A stretch of 64,000 bases of DNA from Kistimonas asteriae. GTDB lineage: Bacteria; Pseudomonadota; Gammaproteobacteria; Pseudomonadales; Endozoicomonadaceae. Numbering within the stretch: position 1 is the stretch's first letter; every line of letters starts with the position of its first letter. Below are positions 37,236 through 45,658 of the stretch, in pieces. The notes beneath the pieces are model-generated. The model did no database searches. It saw only the letters and a list, made by a program, of their open reading frames with translations, and was not told where the DNA came from. A program made the position numbers and the translations under genes. Location of the stretch: NCBI RefSeq assembly GCF_018263925.1, contig NZ_JAEVHF010000011.1:98119-162118 (forward strand). Reading direction: 5' to 3'.

Positions 37236-37796
37236 TTAGAACGGGATATCATCATCAAAATCATCAAAGCCACCAGCCGGCGCTGATTGCGGCTGCGCCT
37301 GGGGAGCCTGTTGCGGCGCCGCCTGCTGCTGGGACTGGCCACCAAAGCCACCCTGCTGCTGTTTGGGCTGCTGTTGCTGCGGCTGATAAGACTGCTGCTG
37401 TTGACGAGGCGCACTCTGCTGCTGGTAATCACCACCGCCCATGCCGTCCTGACGGCCATCCAGCATCTGCAGCTGACCATTGATATCCACCACGATTTCG
37501 GTGGTATAGCGATCCTGGCCCTGCTGATCCTGCCACTTGCGGGTCTGCAGCTTGCCTTCGATATACACTTTGGAGCCTTTGCGCAGGAATTGTCCCGCAA
37601 TCTCCGCCAGCTTGCCAAATACCACAATCCGGTGCCACTCGGTCCGCTCGACCGGCTGGCCGGTCTGGCGATCCTTCCAGGATTCACTGGTCGCCAGACT
37701 CAGGTTGCAGACCGCACTGCCATTGGGCGTGTAGCGGACTTCCGGATCGCCACCGAGATTGCCTATCAGGATAACCTTGTTAACACCACGAGCCAT
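37236..37796 (-). CDS. ssb: Single-stranded DNA-binding protein
   Basis: 186 residues from the ATG at 37796 (GGGAGAG just upstream). The N-terminal OB fold starts [20 protein letters not shown] and includes [14 protein letters not shown] and [19 protein letters not shown] Gln-rich flexible linker (~115-170, seen as QQQ and PQQ runs) leads to the acidic tip DDIPF, which binds partner proteins. It binds single-stranded DNA in replication, repair and recombination as a tetramer. In Pseudomonas-like genomes ssb adjoins the MFS and uvrA genes; here the MFS gene is ~9 kb away. Confidence 0.96.
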   Translation of the reverse strand: MARGVNKVILIGNLGGDPEVRYTPNGSAVCNLSLATSESWKDRQTGQPVERTEWHRIVVFGKLAEIAGQFLRKGSKVYIEGKLQTRKWQDQQGQDRYTTEIVVDINGQLQMLDGRQDGMGGGDYQQQSAPRQQQQSYQPQQQQPKQQQGGFGGQSQQQAAPQQAPQAQPQSAPAGGFDDFDDDIPF

Positions 37797-38221
37797 GTAA
37801 CTCTCCCACCATTCAAGAATCAATAACCAGTTCTCTGGGCCAGACCATTCACTTCAGTCTACCCCGGATCGTCAAAACGCCGACACCTCGTACCTGACCT
37901 GCCACAGCCCGTGAACCCATGCCATCGTCCACCCAGAGTCATAGGGTAACTGTTTATTATCCCAGACTCAGCGCATTTGCCAATTGGGAAATCATAGTAT
38001 TACCCGTTTAGCCCTACTTATCTGACCCATTATCCCGATACGGGTTCACCGTCCCGCCCTATGAAAAAATAAATATATTTAAAAACAATGAGTTACAAAA
38101 AAAACAATCGCTAAAACTTATAACCTTTTGATTTTATTGAATCTTTCACATTTCCCGGTTTCCCTCAAGGATTCCAGCACCTTAAATACGCCTAAACTCA
38201 ACATATTAGGAGCAGTCTTTT
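37797..38221. other. AT-rich intergenic region upstream of the pilin gene (about 425 bases)
   Basis: No gene is visible. The part from about 38060 to 38160 is strikingly AT-rich (runs of A and TTTAAAAAC) and may hold the pilin promoter. No sigma-54 -24/-12 element of TGGCAC-N5-TTGC type was found. An AGGAG ribosome site at 38208-38212 precedes the short leader frame. Confidence 0.5.
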
Positions 38222-38269
38222 ATGGCACAGGCCATAAATAGCATCAGAAGCCAGTACCAGCGTGAATAA
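38222..38269 (+). CDS. 15-codon leader frame overlapping the pilin start
   Basis: MAQAINSIRSQYQRE is preceded by AGGAG with a 9-base gap. Its stop (TAA, 38267-38269) overlaps the GTG start of the pilin gene (38262), which has no good ribosome site itself. This arrangement would couple pilin translation to the leader. The alternative is that the leader is accidental. Confidence 0.35.
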   Translation: MAQAINSIRSQYQRE

Positions 38270-39320
38270 AGGACAGCATTCAATCCAGGGGATCAGTCTT
38301 GTCGAAGCCATGATCGTGCTCTTCGTTATGGGCGTGGTCTCGGCGTTTGCTGTCACCACCTACCAGAAATACACCACACGAGCAAAGGTCATGGAGGCCA
38401 GCCAGCTGGCCTATGAGGTCAGGCAGGCCGTAGAAGCGCATGTCTCCACCCGCCGGACATTGCCCTCCAACCTGAGCCGAGTCTACAGTAGCAAAAATAT
38501 GAAGGTCGTGGAGCGCCTGGAAGCCATCCGAACCGGGCCTACGGAATTCAGAATCAATGTTTATATCAGAAAGGACGTTTTTCCGGATAAAGCTGAGCAG
38601 CAGGTCTTTACTCTACACGGTAATCTTGTTGATGGTGCCATTCGCTGGAATGATTGTGGCGCTAATAATTGTATTACGGATGTTTCCAGTCTGCCTGTAC
38701 CGCAGTCAAACCTGCCCCCCATAGCCACGGCGGGAGATATCGTCATTGCCACAGCACCACCTGCTCCAGCCCCGGCTCCAGCGCCTACACCATCACCAAC
38801 GCCAACACCTGGGCCAGTTCCAGCACCTGTTCCAGCACCTGCTCCAGCGCCGCCACCGGTTCCAGCCCCCAAACCGACACCTTCTCCAAAGCCTGTGCCG
38901 GCTCCCGTGCCTACACCGTATCCAGCCCCTGTACCGGCACCAGTGCCAACACCATCGCCAAAGCCTGCGCCAAACCCGTCTCCCGGGGGGGGCGGATCAG
39001 AGACCTTTGTCACCAAAAACAAAGATCCTATCTGGAGCAATACGCACGCGCTATCCGAGTGCCCCGGTCGCTGTGGCGCAGAACACGGTAAGTGGAATGG
39101 CCAGTGGTGGACGATCGTCTACGGCAAGCATTCTGTGTGTCAGTGCACCCCCCTGGATGTCTTTATCACAACCAATACCGCGCCGATCTGGAGTGATCCG
39201 GATGCTGAGGCTAAATGCCCTTCACGCTGTAATGCAGAAGATGGCAACTGGACAGGGCATTGGTGGACCATCGTGTATGGCGCTCGCTCTGTTTGCCAAT
39301 GTGAAGAGCAGTATCCCTGA
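38262..39320 (+). CDS. Type IV pilin-like protein with tandem MVL-type mannan-binding lectin repeats
   Basis: 352 residues. Residues 1-31 form a prepilin leader and N-terminal helix: cleavage site QG|ISLVEAMIVL, with Gly10 at -1 and Glu15 at +5; residue +1 is Ile rather than Phe. A short pilin-like body (~32-160, Cys132/Cys137) is followed by a Pro/Ala/Val-rich linker (165-241). Two repeats follow at ~248-295 and ~300-347, each with PIWS, a Cys pair, W(N/T)G and WWTIVYG, then SVCQC. Their pattern matches the Microcystis viridis mannan-binding lectin repeat (MVL, PF12151). Each repeat has 4 Cys. It would be assembled in a type IV pilus or pseudopilus and bind mannose-type glycans (inference). 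The start is GTG 38262 without a ribosome site; see the leader frame. Confidence 0.85.
   Translation: MNKGQHSIQGISLVEAMIVLFVMGVVSAFAVTTYQKYTTRAKVMEASQLAYEVRQAVEAHVSTRRTLPSNLSRVYSSKNMKVVERLEAIRTGPTEFRINVYIRKDVFPDKAEQQVFTLHGNLVDGAIRWNDCGANNCITDVSSLPVPQSNLPPIATAGDIVIATAPPAPAPAPAPTPSPTPTPGPVPAPVPAPAPAPPPVPAPKPTPSPKPVPAPVPTPYPAPVPAPVPTPSPKPAPNPSPGGGGSETFVTKNKDPIWSNTHALSECPGRCGAEHGKWNGQWWTIVYGKHSVCQCTPLDVFITTNTAPIWSDPDAEAKCPSRCNAEDGNWTGHWWTIVYGARSVCQCEEQYP
38754..38984 (+). repeat. Pro-rich low-complexity repeat linking pilin and lectin repeats
   Basis: About 77 codons of mostly PxP, PAP, PVP and PTP units, a degenerate short tandem repeat coding a stiff extended linker. It is not a CRISPR array: units are 6-15 bases with no spacers. 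Confidence 0.8.
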
Positions 39321-39333
39321 CGTTTCGATCCGA

Positions 39334-39374
39334 TGAAAAAAATGCCGTGAAACACTCTGTTGCACGGCATTTAA
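39334..39374. terminator. Bidirectional terminator between pilin gene and ABC operon
   Basis: AAATGCCGTG (39340-39349) pairs perfectly with CACGGCATTT (39363-39372). The run AAAAAA before the stem gives a U-tract on the minus strand, and TTT-AAAA follows on the plus strand. It sits between two convergent genes. Confidence 0.75.
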
Positions 39375-39390
39375 AAGAGCGAATGAAAGG

Positions 39391-40767
39391 TCAGACAATC
39401 AACGAAACCGTCTGACGCGCCAATTCAGAAATCCGGACTTTCTCATAACCTGGCACGTAGGTTTCTAGCTGATCCGCCAATGGATCAGCCCACTCCGGCG
39501 TCACACAGGCCGGGTTCATGACACCCAGCACTGTTCCCACTTCACCGGCATTGCAATCCACATCTTCACCACAATCCCCCAGAATCCGCATGGCACAGGT
39601 AAAGTCGTTGCCGCAGAACCACAGCGAAAGCACAACCGCCACCATATTGGGGAACGTGTGAATCCAGTTGTAGGTCCGCAGCTCATTCTGCTTCATAGAT
39701 TGCCAGACTTCCCGGTGATCACCATATTGCTCAGCCAGTTCGATGGTCCGGTCAAACAGACGCGCAAATAACGTGCTATCGGGAATATAGCCACGGGAGG
39801 CCTGCACAATGGCGCGTGCATCATCCATGATGAACGCCAGCGATGTCAGAACCGCCGCATGAATACCGCCATAGACACCGTTTTTCTCATGGGAGATCAC
39901 ACTATCGCGATACGCCAGCTCAGCTGCACGCCAGGGCTTACCGGGCGCAAGCATACCGTGAACCATGGTGCGCATCTGCGCCCCAATCCACTCGGAATAG
40001 AAATTCAGATATGTTCCTGACAGGGGAGGCATGATGCCACGACGCAGGTTCTCCAGGGCAAAATGCTCAGCCGACCAGCCATAGGGAATATAACGCAACC
40101 ACTCTTCCGCGATATCCTGGCTGGAAAAATCCGCATTCTTCCGTGCCGCTTCCAGGACACACAGCTCATAGGTCACATCATCATTCATGGTTTCCGGTTC
40201 CCGGACATAGCCGTTTAACCGATCCCCATAGAATGCATTCAACTGTTCCCCTGAAAAGCCTTCAAGCGCTGTGCCATAAGCGCCACCGGCAATCTGTCCC
40301 AGCCAGCCACCATAAACCTTTTCATTCAGGCAATCACCAGCCGTATCACCATCCTGCTTATCCACAGCCGGGCAGGCAGAACGAATCGCTTCAAGGGTTG
40401 CCGGTGTCTGATATTGCCAATACACACTGCTTTCATCCTTAGGGGCATTAGCAAGAGCCTGCTGAATTCTCGCCCCCAGCACTTCCATGGTACCGTGATC
40501 ATCCTGCTCACGGGCGTCACGGCCGATAGAGAGCCATTGTTCCGCTTCACTGACATCGTAGCCCCGGTTGTGCCAGGCCTGGATCATTTCCATGAAGGGG
40601 ATTTCCGGCGCATTGGAGCCGGGCACTTCACTTTTCCAGAACTTGGCCATCATGTTGCGGCGCGCCTTCAGGATGCCGTCCACAAACGACCAGTCAGAAG
40701 GCTTTTCCTCAAACGGCTTAGGTACCGCATTGAGACGAATTTCCCGATCTTGTTCCCAGGCTTTCAT
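39391..40767 (-). CDS. ADP-ribosylglycohydrolase (DraG/ARH) family protein
   Basis: 458 residues. An extra N-terminal region (~1-145) precedes the ARH fold, where GGWLGQIAGGAYG (153-165) begins it. Metal-binding Asp pairs are visible as MNDDVTYE (196-197) and GEDVDCNAGEVG (402 and 404, Thr-to-Cys variant of the usual DTDTN). Such enzymes cleave ADP-ribose from proteins or hydrolyse nucleosides and related ribosides. It overlaps the upstream permease gene by 4 bases and ends the five-gene operon of a BMP-type ABC transporter. Cotranscription suggests that it acts on the imported nucleoside or ADP-ribose-like compound (inference). Confidence 0.85.
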   Translation of the reverse strand: MKAWEQDREIRLNAVPKPFEEKPSDWSFVDGILKARRNMMAKFWKSEVPGSNAPEIPFMEMIQAWHNRGYDVSEAEQWLSIGRDAREQDDHGTMEVLGARIQQALANAPKDESSVYWQYQTPATLEAIRSACPAVDKQDGDTAGDCLNEKVYGGWLGQIAGGAYGTALEGFSGEQLNAFYGDRLNGYVREPETMNDDVTYELCVLEAARKNADFSSQDIAEEWLRYIPYGWSAEHFALENLRRGIMPPLSGTYLNFYSEWIGAQMRTMVHGMLAPGKPWRAAELAYRDSVISHEKNGVYGGIHAAVLTSLAFIMDDARAIVQASRGYIPDSTLFARLFDRTIELAEQYGDHREVWQSMKQNELRTYNWIHTFPNMVAVVLSLWFCGNDFTCAMRILGDCGEDVDCNAGEVGTVLGVMNPACVTPEWADPLADQLETYVPGYEKVRISELARQTVSLIV

Positions 40768-41711
40768 ACTGCAACTGCCTCTTTATCCATACCGGCCTGA
40801 TGACCAGCATTTACTTGTTTTCCGTTACGTTTCTGTTTTTCCCGGGAATACCAGTACAACGCCAGCAAGGTCACGATATACGGCACCATCTGGGTAAATT
40901 CAGACGGAATGATGGAATCCTGCAACGCGAATCCGAGACCATCCGTAAAGCCGAACAGCAGGGATATGGCCAGGATACCGATGGGACGTCCACGGGTCAG
41001 GATGATCACAGCCAGAGATATCCAGCCCCGTCCGTTCGACATATCTTCGGCAAACAGGCGGACATACCCCAGTGACAGGAACACACCCGCCAAGCCACAC
41101 AGTGCCCCGGACAATAACAACGACTGGATCTTGAGCCGGTCGGAACTGATACCCACGGCATCGACAGACCGGCTTTCTTCACCCGCCGCCCGCAGCCGTA
41201 GACCGAAACGCGTATGGAACAGGTGGAAATGCACCAGGAAAACCACGACAAACGTCACATACAACAGAAAGGGGTGACCGCTCACAATATCGCCAATAAC
41301 GGGAATATCCTGCACCAATGGGATATTCCAGACAGGCAAACCCTCAATACGCGGAGACACAAATGCCCCTTTCACATGAAACAGCTGTCGTAGAAGGTAG
41401 GTTGTGCCGCCTGCTGCCAACAGGTTCATGGCGATACCGGTGACAAACTCATCCGTTTTCATCTTCACGGCAAAAAAGGCTGTCACGGACGCTGCCAGCA
41501 AGCCGCCGGTCATACCGAACAACAAACCGCCCATCCAGGAACCCGTCACGTAACTCCCTGCTACGGCACAAAAAGCACCAATCAACATCATCCCTTCCAT
41601 GGCGATATTGAAAACATTGGCGTGATGGGTATACAAACCACCCAGTGCCGCCAGCAAAATAGGCACCGCGGCAGGCAGGGTTGCGCGGAACAACTCAAGA
41701 AACAGATCCAT
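40764..41711 (-). CDS. Nucleoside-type ABC transporter permease (second)
   Basis: 315 residues, inner membrane, about nine helices. The sequence MDLFLELFRATLPAAVPILLAALGGLY begins a BMP-type permease of the YufQ kind. The Gly/Met-rich block HHANVFNIAMEGMMLIGAF and the EAA-like region (AVGISSDRLKIQSLLLSGAL) are typical. The ATG at 41711 was chosen: GGAGAGGG is just upstream and it overlaps the first permease by 17 bases, whereas the open frame extends to 41765 without a ribosome site. It pairs with the other permease to form the channel. Confidence 0.9.
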   Translation of the reverse strand: MDLFLELFRATLPAAVPILLAALGGLYTHHANVFNIAMEGMMLIGAFCAVAGSYVTGSWMGGLLFGMTGGLLAASVTAFFAVKMKTDEFVTGIAMNLLAAGGTTYLLRQLFHVKGAFVSPRIEGLPVWNIPLVQDIPVIGDIVSGHPFLLYVTFVVVFLVHFHLFHTRFGLRLRAAGEESRSVDAVGISSDRLKIQSLLLSGALCGLAGVFLSLGYVRLFAEDMSNGRGWISLAVIILTRGRPIGILAISLLFGFTDGLGFALQDSIIPSEFTQMVPYIVTLLALYWYSREKQKRNGKQVNAGHQAGMDKEAVAV

Positions 41712-42780
41712 GAACCCTCTCCTCAGCCGGCTGCCGGGTAGTGGCCAGCACATCACTGGCGACACGACGGGCGATCAACAGGTTCACTAACCGCCTTGAA
41801 ACTTCCCGCGACGCAACAACAAACAAAACGATAATGGCCTGAAATACCATAATGAACTCAGACGGCACCCGGGTTTCCAGCTCCATACCCAGCGCACCAT
41901 TTTGAAGGACAGCAAACAACAACGCATACAATGATGTCGCCAGTACCTGACAGTTGGCGATAATCGCCAGCATGACGCCATCCCACCCATAAGTGCCTCC
42001 AATACCGATCAGGAACTGATGCTGGATGCCCCCCATAATCAACAGCCCGCCCGCAAGACCGGCCAATGCACCGGAAATCATCATAGCGCGGGTGAAATTC
42101 TCCCGATTATGGCAACCACCGATCCGGGTAAAGACCGGGTTCAATCCCATCATCCGCATTTCATACCCGACACGTGACCGGTTCCAAAGGATATACATAC
42201 CTCCCAGAGCGACCAGTGCGACAAGAATCGAACTGCTGATACTGCCCAGCGCCGGTAGATGACCACCGTCAGCAATCGGCGGCGACATCGGGGTATTGGC
42301 ATTGGTCATTTTGACGGGGCCGCGCACCATCCACAGGGTGAAGTACTCCGCCAGAAAGTTGAGCATTAGGGTTGAGATAAACTCATTCATGTTAAAGCGA
42401 TTGCGCAGCCAGGCCGCGATTCCACACCACAGCCCACCAGCGATCGCAGCTGTCGCTAACAACAACGGCAGCATCAATGGCGCAGGCAGATCCACAACTA
42501 ATCCGACCGTGGTCACCGCCATGGCGCCCATCAGCACCTGCCCCAGCTGCCCCAGGTTGACGGCGTTGCTACCAAAGGCGACAGTGGCCGACAATCCGGT
42601 CAGAATCAGCGGTGCAGCCCGTTGCAGGGTGCCTCCAAACGACATGTCCGACATCAGGCTGTATTCAATCAGCGCCATGAATCCTCGCGGCGCGTGATAA
42701 CCCTGTGCCGCCAGAATGGCCATACCTGCCAGGAAGGCGCAGAGCACACCGGCCAGGGCGATTAACAGGTCTTTTTTCAT
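41695..42780 (-). CDS. Nucleoside-type ABC transporter permease (first)
   Basis: 361 residues with about ten membrane helices. The sequence matches BMP-system permeases of the YufP kind, for example ALIEYSLMSDMSFGGTLQRAAPLILTGLS, FGSNAVNLGQLGQVLMGA and ALAGLAGGLLIMGG. The ATG overlaps the stop of the ATPase gene by 4 bases (ATGA). It forms half of the transmembrane pore. The final 50 residues are hydrophilic and cytoplasmic. Substrate identity rests only on the family. Confidence 0.9.
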   Translation of the reverse strand: MKKDLLIALAGVLCAFLAGMAILAAQGYHAPRGFMALIEYSLMSDMSFGGTLQRAAPLILTGLSATVAFGSNAVNLGQLGQVLMGAMAVTTVGLVVDLPAPLMLPLLLATAAIAGGLWCGIAAWLRNRFNMNEFISTLMLNFLAEYFTLWMVRGPVKMTNANTPMSPPIADGGHLPALGSISSSILVALVALGGMYILWNRSRVGYEMRMMGLNPVFTRIGGCHNRENFTRAMMISGALAGLAGGLLIMGGIQHQFLIGIGGTYGWDGVMLAIIANCQVLATSLYALLFAVLQNGALGMELETRVPSEFIMVFQAIIVLFVVASREVSRRLVNLLIARRVASDVLATTRQPAEERVHGSVS

Positions 42781-44327
42781 GCGGCTTTCTCCCTGGAGCC
42801 CAACATGTACTCCCCAACCTGCTCCCGCGTGACGTCAGCCGGGTTGAGATCCGCCACAATACTGCCTTCGTAAATAACCAGTATCCGGTCACTCAGGCTG
42901 AACAACTCATCCAGGTCAGCAGAAATCAGGAAGCAGCCTGCACCCGCATCCCGCTTTTCCACTATGCGTTGCTGAATGTATTCAATGGACCCCACATCCA
43001 GTCCGCGCGTTGGCTGATCAAGAATGATGAAGTGGTTATCTAATTCAAACTCCCGCCCGACGATGACCTTCTGCTGGTTACCGCCGGAAAGATCACCAAT
43101 CGCCGTCTCTGGCCCAGCAGCCACGACACCAAAGTGCTGCATCAGTTGTTGAGTAAATTCACGACACCGGCTCCGTGACAGTAATCCCTTCATGCCATTA
43201 CCGAGTGAGGGATTGCTGTAGTGATGGGTCATTACCGCATTATCAATAAGGCTGGATTTCAGCGAGCTGCCAGATATTTTGCGATCCTGCGGTACGTACG
43301 ACATCAAACGACGGCGAGAACGAATATCCCAATCCGTAATATCCTGACCTGACAGGTAAATACGGCCGGCAGCAACCGTCGCCTGCCCCGTCATCGCCTG
43401 AACCAGCTCAAACTGACCATTGCCTTCTACACCCGCTAACCCGACGATTTCACCGGCATGAACCTGCAGGCTGATCTCATGGAGACGTAATTTTTCCTGC
43501 GAGTCCCGCGCTTCCACCAGCTCCATTTCAAAGACAACATCACCGGGTGCTGCCGGTGCTTTGTCGATCGCAAAGACCACGTCACGCCCAACCATGGCAC
43601 GGGCCAGGTCAGCCTTGGTCAGACCCGGTGTGTTTCGGAAAGTCCGAATATGCTGCCCCTTGCGCATGACCGTGATCGTATCGGAAAGCGCCAGTACCTC
43701 GTCGAGCTTGTGACTGATGAACACGACAGTTTTACCATGATCCCGCAGGGTCTTGAGCCGCTCGAACAACTGCCGAATTTCCTGTGGTGTGAGGACAGCG
43801 GTGGGCTCATCCATGATCAGGACGTCCACATCCCGATAAAGCAGTTTCAGAATTTCCACTTTCTGCTGAGCGGCAACGGACAGGTCTTCCACCTTATCAG
43901 TCACACGCAGATTCAGTGCATACTGGTCAGCGATGGCCTGGACTGCGTCCCTATCCTTCTGTCGATTAAGAATACCGGCAGACCAACGGCCAGAGTGCTT
44001 GACCGATTCCATCCCCAGCACGACGTTTTCATAAATGCTGTAGGACGGCACCAGCATGAATTCCTGATGAACCATACCAATACCTGCAGCAACCGCTTCC
44101 ATGGGATTGCGAAAAGCGACCTGCTGGCCGCAGTACCACATTCCCCCCCCGTTGATGCTGTTTATGCCGTAAAGGACTTTCATCAACGTGGATTTGCCGG
44201 CACCGTTCTCGCCGATGACGGAATGGATTTCACCGGCATTGATTGTCACGGAGACATCATTCAACGCCAGCGTCGCTGGCGGATACACCTTGACCAGGTG
44301 TTTCAGTTCAATAAGGGGATCAGACAT
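42777..44327 (-). CDS. Nucleoside-type ABC transporter ATPase (tandem)
   Basis: 516 residues with two ABC domains in one chain, like YufO and the sugar/nucleoside ATPases RbsA and MglA. Domain 1: Walker A GENGAGKST, signature region LSVAAQQKVEIL, Walker B VLIMDEPTAVL. Domain 2: VEGNGQFELVQAM replaces the classical Walker A, signature DLSGGNQQKVIVG and Walker B FIILDQPTRGLD. The degenerate second site is normal for this family. It overlaps the permease by 4 bases and lies 65 bases after the binding protein. It powers import through the two permeases. Confidence 0.92.
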   Translation of the reverse strand: MSDPLIELKHLVKVYPPATLALNDVSVTINAGEIHSVIGENGAGKSTLMKVLYGINSINGGGMWYCGQQVAFRNPMEAVAAGIGMVHQEFMLVPSYSIYENVVLGMESVKHSGRWSAGILNRQKDRDAVQAIADQYALNLRVTDKVEDLSVAAQQKVEILKLLYRDVDVLIMDEPTAVLTPQEIRQLFERLKTLRDHGKTVVFISHKLDEVLALSDTITVMRKGQHIRTFRNTPGLTKADLARAMVGRDVVFAIDKAPAAPGDVVFEMELVEARDSQEKLRLHEISLQVHAGEIVGLAGVEGNGQFELVQAMTGQATVAAGRIYLSGQDITDWDIRSRRRLMSYVPQDRKISGSSLKSSLIDNAVMTHHYSNPSLGNGMKGLLSRSRCREFTQQLMQHFGVVAAGPETAIGDLSGGNQQKVIVGREFELDNHFIILDQPTRGLDVGSIEYIQQRIVEKRDAGAGCFLISADLDELFSLSDRILVIYEGSIVADLNPADVTREQVGEYMLGSREKAA

Positions 44328-44392
44328 CAGGGGCTCCTGACAGATCGGGTATAACAGCGGCCTCCGCAGAGGGAGGCCATAGGTGAAAGCAA

Positions 44393-45451
44393 TCAGGCGC
44401 CCTTGTAAGGCTCTACTGTAATGTCGCCGGCAACAACTTTTGCCTTGATCTCATCCAGCTGCTCCAGCATGGCCGCTGGCAGGATCGCACGACTGTGTTC
44501 ATCAATGGCCAGACCCACACCATCCTGTGCCAGACCGGAATGAATGACAGCGCCTTTTTCAAAAGAACCGTTTTCCATAGCAGCAAATGTGTCATAGATC
44601 GCGTTACCCACATTTTTCAGCATGGAGGTGGGAATGTGGCCCGGCTTGATACCATTCTGGTTGGAGTCGACACCGATCGCATACCGGCCACTTTCAGCCG
44701 CGGCTTCCAGCACACCGGTACCGGTCAGAGCCGCCACCTGAAACACGACATCAACGCCCTGTGAATAGAGTTGCTTGGTCGCCTGCTTGCCCTTCACAGG
44801 ATCAGACCAGCTGCCTACATAGATATTCTTGTATTCAATGGTGTCATCAATGTAGGCCACACCCTGACGAAAGCCATGCAGGAAGGCGTTGACGACCATA
44901 TCATTCATGCCGCTGACCGTACCGACTTTTTTCTCTTCGTTAATCCCCTTAATGGACGGATCTGACGTCATCAAGGCCGCAGCAACACCTGCCATGAAAG
45001 AACCTTCTTCCTCAGAGAAATTGATGCTGGTAATCGTGCTATTGCTGTTTTCTACGACGGTATCAATGTTGACAAAGGTGATATCCGGATAACGATCCGC
45101 ATACTGGCGCACCAGTTCTTCGTAGCCATAAGAAATCACATAAATAACATCCGCACGCCATTTAACGGCAGATTCCAGTGACTGGGGGTATTTGGCTGCG
45201 TCAAAGTTATTTTCAATCGTGATGGTCTCAATGCCGTAATCCGCTACCAGACGATTGATACCTGCCTGACCGGAGTCATAGAACGACTGATCACCCAGTG
45301 CACCATTCAACACATAGGCGACACGCACCGGGTCCGTCCCCTTTTCCTGACCATCCGCAGCCGTTTCATTGCTGTCGCTGCAGCCTGCGATCAACACGGC
45401 CATACAACTGCCCAGAACCAGGCTCCAGATCGACTGCCAGCGCTTAAACAT
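44393..45451 (-). CDS. BMP-family lipoprotein, nucleoside-type substrate-binding protein
   Basis: 352 residues of the basic membrane protein (BMP/PnrA/TmpC) family. The lipobox LIAGC follows a hydrophobic signal (SIWSLVLGSCMAVLIAG), so the mature protein is lipid-anchored in the periplasmic face of a membrane. The fold starts VRVAYVLNGALGDQSFYDSGQAG, with KGINEEKKVGTVSGMNDMVVNAF later. Family members bind purine nucleosides or related compounds. The start is ATG 45451 with GGAG 6 bases upstream; the open frame goes 8 codons further. It is the first gene of the operon and lies ~50 bases from the palindrome at 45501-45518. Confidence 0.92.
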   Translation of the reverse strand: MFKRWQSIWSLVLGSCMAVLIAGCSDSNETAADGQEKGTDPVRVAYVLNGALGDQSFYDSGQAGINRLVADYGIETITIENNFDAAKYPQSLESAVKWRADVIYVISYGYEELVRQYADRYPDITFVNIDTVVENSNSTITSINFSEEEGSFMAGVAAALMTSDPSIKGINEEKKVGTVSGMNDMVVNAFLHGFRQGVAYIDDTIEYKNIYVGSWSDPVKGKQATKQLYSQGVDVVFQVAALTGTGVLEAAAESGRYAIGVDSNQNGIKPGHIPTSMLKNVGNAIYDTFAAMENGSFEKGAVIHSGLAQDGVGLAIDEHSRAILPAAMLEQLDEIKAKVVAGDITVEPYKGA

Positions 45452-45500
45452 GATTTTCTCCGCACAGGAACGCATGCAATGGTTTCAACCAACCTGTCCT

Positions 45501-45518
45501 TTTGACCGATCGGTTAAA
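45501..45518. promoter_or_regulatory. Palindromic operator-like site upstream of the BMP operon
   Basis: TTTGACCGATCGGTTAAA is an 18-base palindrome with one mismatch pair. It lies ~50 bases upstream of the binding-protein start. The core ACCGATCGGT resembles TetR-family operators, but no regulator gene is nearby. Confidence 0.4.
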
Positions 45519-45608
45519 CGCCACGTGTAGAAGGAAATAAATTGCGCGGATTATGACGAGCAAGCCCGCTGTTCATCTTTGATAAAAATCAAACAGATTG
45601 CATTCAAG

Positions 45609-45641
45609 ACAAACAAAAATAACCATTTTTAGAGGTTATTT
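45609..45641 (-). terminator. Weak terminator-like stem after the acetyltransferase gene
   Basis: AAATAACC (45617-45624) pairs with GGTTATTT (45634-45641); on the minus strand TTTTTGTTTG follows. The stem is AT-rich and therefore weak. Confidence 0.4.
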
Positions 45642-45658
45642 GTCAGCAGGCAGTGTTT

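Noticed and set aside
38222..38242. Sigma-54 promoter element TGGCAC near the pilin start
   Set aside because: No TTGC element follows at the required spacing and it lies inside the leader frame.
38754..38984. Tandem repeats that could suggest a CRISPR array
   Set aside because: Units are short degenerate Pro codons with no unique spacers and they lie in frame within a protein.
38561..39040. Gly/Ala/Thr-rich 159-residue frame on the minus strand
   Set aside because: It is antisense to the Pro-rich linker; the composition is a mirror of CCN codons, with no ribosome site or independent support.
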